Origin: Lentisphaera profundi
GTDB lineage: Bacteria; Verrucomicrobiota; Lentisphaeria; Lentisphaerales; Lentisphaeraceae
Length of the DNA stretch: 64,000 nucleotides
Assembly: GCF_028728065.1 (NCBI RefSeq)
Contig: NZ_CP117811.1
Span: 2,108,001 to 2,172,000, forward strand
Reading direction: 5' to 3'
Position 1 is the stretch's first letter, and each line of letters opens with the position of its first letter. Below are positions 61,502 through 64,000 of the stretch, piece after piece. The translations under genes were made by a program, and so were the position numbers. The notes below the pieces were generated by a model, which saw nothing but the letters and a program-made list of their open reading frames with translations, was not told where the DNA came from and searched no databases.

Positions 61502-63301
61502 TTACGTTAAAATAAACGCATTATTTTTTTCTAGCTGAGTACTTTTACGACTCAAATCATAGCAATACATATCTGGATCTTGGATAAAAGAATTATACGG
61601 AGGCAGTTCACCTCCTAGGCGTTTAACCACCGCACTTGCTGCATTAATCCCTGTATGAAGGGCACCTTCAATCCAACCTCCTGACCATGAATTACTGTCT
61701 CCTGCTATATATACACCTTTATCAAGCTTCTTATTCAAGACAGACATAAACTGAAAGTATGCGGCGTGAATATCTGGCTCTTGCCCCGGATAATTCAGCT
61801 TAAAAGCTCCATAATAATCTTGCTCATTTTGCCAATCAATACTTAACACCTCATTATTAACAGGCTCTAAATAACCTTCCCATTCAGGGCAAACATCATA
61901 AAGTATTTCTCGGCATATCTCAAAGCGCTTGTCAACGGGTAAGGCTTGTAATTTATTTGAGTCATCTTCCCATGTGTAACTAATCACCACAACGCCTTCA
62001 TCCGTTTCAGGGTAATCCATCAAGTAAGCCGCTCGGGGCAATTCATCGGTCATTAAAGTCAAGGGAAAATTATTTTTTAATGAGCCATCTTTATTTAACC
62101 AAAATTTTGTACGAGTTCTAATAAACATTTTTGATGAGCTGGTAATATGCAAATTCCTTATCGCAGCTTTAACATCATCGGACATAATCGCAGAATTTGT
62201 ATTTTTCATCGGCATACTTAAACCCATATAAGACATTGCCCTTGTTGTCGTTGCTACAATAACTGCGTCGTAGAGACAATGTTCATCATTATCTAAAACA
62301 ATAATCGGCTTATTTGAGCCCTCATCATAAAGTATATTTTTTACTCGTGTATTAAATTTCACCGCAGAACGATCTTCTAAAGAAGTTTGTTTTTGGCCGT
62401 TAATCTCTACAGCATTGGTGTAAAATGAATTAGGTAACGATTCTACTCCCGATGGGAACATCTGCTGCTCCTCTTCCCATTGCATAAGAATGATCCTTGC
62501 TAATTCTAACATATTTACAGGATACAAAGAGCCAAAACCACCTGAACCTACTCCCAATGCACCAAATGCTTTAAAATCCTCTTTAGTCCAATGCTGCATT
62601 TTATCAGAAACTGCTTTAAAAAAACTACAATCTTTATACTTATCAATAAACTCGTGCTGCCAAATACGAGTCAGTTCTTTTAAATTTTTATCATTAGGCA
62701 ATTGCTGCCATTTTGAAAAAGGCTTATATAAAAGACTTTTTAAATAATTCACCCACTCTTCGAAATCTTTGGCGATTTTCGCAAATGGACCTGGAGCTTG
62801 TGAACCAGGTTCCCAATCATATGATTTATTATCATAAAAAAATTTGGTTCTCACTTTACCCGGATCTGGAAAGCTCAAACCCGCCTTTAAATTAAATTCA
62901 TTGGCATACTTCCAAAAAGTTTTTTGTGATAGTGGAATTCTCATAGCTCCTAACTCCGCAAAAACATTTGATAAGGATCCATCTTCATTCGTAAATCGTT
63001 GTGACCAACAGCGACCTCCTATTCTGCTCCCCGCTTCTATAACCTCCACATTTACACCACATTTACTTAGTTCATACGCAGCACACATGCCACCCACACC
63101 CGCTCCTATAACTGCGACTTTCTTACCCTTCAAATTAGGTATATGCCCCAGATTATTATCTTTTCCAACAACCCTCGTAAAATCAAATAAATTATCAATA
63201 TATGGCCAGGCAACAAAAGTCTCAGACTTCACAGGCTCCGGAAATAAATCTTCAATTGTTGGTACTAATTGACCATCTTCAAAAATATTTTCAGCTGACA
63301 T
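61502..63301 (-). CDS. Flavin-containing amine oxidase family protein
   Basis: 599 residues, no signal peptide. N-terminal FAD motif GKKVAVIGAGVGGMCAAYEL and VNVEVIEAGSRIGGRCWSQR, the two-dinucleotide fold typical of monoamine oxidases and L-amino acid oxidases. The substrate-binding part includes ELGAMRIPLSQKTFWKYANE (a start close to tryptophan monooxygenase/L-amino-acid oxidase types), and the C-terminal FAD part is DKGVYIAGDSNSWSGGWIEG with ALHTGINAA. It oxidises an amine or amino acid with release of hydrogen peroxide. AAGGAG upstream. Its stop abuts the sensor gene; a long hairpin lies upstream of its start. The substrate might be the ligand of the sensor, which is speculative. Confidence 0.9.
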   Translation of the reverse strand: MSAENIFEDGQLVPTIEDLFPEPVKSETFVAWPYIDNLFDFTRVVGKDNNLGHIPNLKGKKVAVIGAGVGGMCAAYELSKCGVNVEVIEAGSRIGGRCWSQRFTNEDGSLSNVFAELGAMRIPLSQKTFWKYANEFNLKAGLSFPDPGKVRTKFFYDNKSYDWEPGSQAPGPFAKIAKDFEEWVNYLKSLLYKPFSKWQQLPNDKNLKELTRIWQHEFIDKYKDCSFFKAVSDKMQHWTKEDFKAFGALGVGSGGFGSLYPVNMLELARIILMQWEEEQQMFPSGVESLPNSFYTNAVEINGQKQTSLEDRSAVKFNTRVKNILYDEGSNKPIIVLDNDEHCLYDAVIVATTTRAMSYMGLSMPMKNTNSAIMSDDVKAAIRNLHITSSSKMFIRTRTKFWLNKDGSLKNNFPLTLMTDELPRAAYLMDYPETDEGVVVISYTWEDDSNKLQALPVDKRFEICREILYDVCPEWEGYLEPVNNEVLSIDWQNEQDYYGAFKLNYPGQEPDIHAAYFQFMSVLNKKLDKGVYIAGDSNSWSGGWIEGALHTGINAASAVVKRLGGELPPYNSFIQDPDMYCYDLSRKSTQLEKNNAFILT

Positions 63302-63560
63302 ACTCTTCTCTCCTTAATTATTGATAACAACACTTACAACACGAAATTTACGAACTAGTAAATATTTTTGATCTGATTTGCAAGGCAAATCAAATCAAAA
63401 ATATTTAACATTCCAAATATGAACCATCAACAAATAGAACAGCTCATTTACGGGTCACTTTAAAAGTGAACTCTAAGTAAGCCATTAAGTCGATAGTTTA
63501 AGTTAACTATCAAAAATATATTTAAATCTGAAGATTTAAATAAATAGGAATTCATAAATT
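63302..63560. promoter_or_regulatory. Divergent intergenic region with three hairpins
   Basis: The longest hairpin is 63360-63406: two 22-bp arms with one mismatch and a 3-nt loop AAG. It is followed by GATAGTT-tttaag-type-AACTATC (63492-63511) and TATTTAAATC-tgaa-GATTTAAATA (63519-63542). Promoters for the amine oxidase and for the gene at 63561 must lie here. The hairpins may be operators. Confidence 0.6.
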
Positions 63561-64000
63561 ATGGATATAATTAGAAAGAAGCATCACAGTATAAATACTT
63601 CACCTTGGACTTCCTTTTCAACTATTACTGAGCAGAAATCCTCCTTATTTAAACAAGAGATCCAACAAGTAACTGGATCTAAATACATACCTCTATCGAG
63701 CTGTGAAAATAAAAAAAACACTGCTCTCAAAAAATTCAGATGTTACCTATATGTAAATAAAAAAATAAAATTTTTCACTATTGAACTATTAGAAAAGTTT
63801 TTAGGGAAGATTCATATAATAAAAATCTCATCTTTGAAGTCTTGGAGAAATTTAGCGATATCTAATGACCTGTGTGATACTTCTTGTAAAATATTTCAAG
63901 CATTTATAAAAAATACCCATGGAGTTAAATATTTCCCTTTAGGCCATGAGTTAAATCTAGTAGAAAATGAGTCAAGATTTAGTTTTTCCTGTATCGCAAT
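63561..64000 (+). CDS. Hypothetical protein, 5' end only
   Basis: My own reading finds an open frame from ATG 63561 to the window end, 146 full codons, with an in-frame stop two codons before the start. It begins MDIIRKKHHSINTSPWTSFS, is rich in Lys, Ile, Ser and Asn, and has KFRCYLYVNKKIKFFTIELL in the middle. AGGAA lies 10 bp upstream. No signal or domain is visible. Its codon use and base composition match the AT-rich block from 57.4 kb onward. Function unknown. Confidence 0.55.
   Translation, partial: MDIIRKKHHSINTSPWTSFSTITEQKSSLFKQEIQQVTGSKYIPLSSCENKKNTALKKFRCYLYVNKKIKFFTIELLEKFLGKIHIIKISSLKSWRNLAISNDLCDTSCKIFQAFIKNTHGVKYFPLGHELNLVENESRFSFSCIA

Overview
The window looks like chromosomal DNA of a marine Lentisphaerae bacterium, most likely Lentisphaera or a close relative. 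This rests on gene content, not on a marker gene. It has Planctomycetes/Verrucomicrobia/Lentisphaerae (PVC) signature families: a DUF1549/DUF1553 cytochrome protein with a DUF1501 partner, a large PVC-type propeller/HEAT/cytochrome c dehydrogenase, and pseudopilins that start KKFTLIE or KTFTLIE. It also has many secreted carbohydrate-active enzymes with no SusC/SusD pair. The DNA is AT-rich, with GC-rich repeats between genes. I see no rRNA, tRNA, CRISPR array or intact transposase.

Layout. 0-2.3 kb: two pseudopilins around a GH20-like lipoprotein. 2.7-14.5 kb: secreted GH20, a ROK regulator, then a likely operon of cytosolic GH20, SSS symporter, three SGNH-type esterases and a DNRLRE-like protein, ending in a broken DASS transporter. 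15-28.5 kb: two paralogous sets of a secreted unknown protein and a G8/beta-helix protein, interrupted by a class D beta-lactamase relic and joined to the PSD1/DUF1501 operon and a Gfo/Idh/MocA oxidoreductase. 28.7-33.4 kb: PVC dehydrogenase and a sugar isomerase-like protein. 33.5-35.7 kb: GC-rich repeats around a GNAT/DUF6194 pair. 35.7-43.2 kb: large secreted sugar-active protein, GH105, metallophosphatase and a NagX-like membrane protein. 43.7-45.9 kb: a small TetR-controlled locus. 46-51.7 kb: PIG-L deacetylase, lipoprotein oxidoreductase, GH109, EEP phosphatase/nuclease and gene relics. 51.7-57.2 kb: an amino-sugar catabolic set (PfkB kinase; ROK kinase, PIG-L, NagB) and an esterase. 57.4-64 kb: a visibly more AT-rich block with an orphan lipoprotein, a 1,035-residue HTH/ATPase/TPR/UrtA-like fusion, a flavin amine oxidase and a gene running off the end.

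How it fits together. Most of the window reads as a locus for an N-acetylhexosamine-containing glycan, possibly with uronic acid and acetyl ester groups. Secreted GH20, GH109, GH105 and esterases would trim the polymer, the SSS symporter would import products, a cytosolic GH20 would finish hydrolysis, and ROK kinase, PIG-L deacetylase, NagB and PfkB kinase would feed glycolysis. A 17-bp palindrome close to AATTCAT-N3-ATGAATT recurs at least 13 times upstream of these genes. At several it exactly fills the 17-bp spacer between recognisable -35 and -10 boxes, pointing to one shared regulator; the local ROK protein is the obvious candidate. The two most novel items are this regulon and the AT-rich cytoplasmic sensor fused to a UrtA-like ligand domain next to an amine oxidase.
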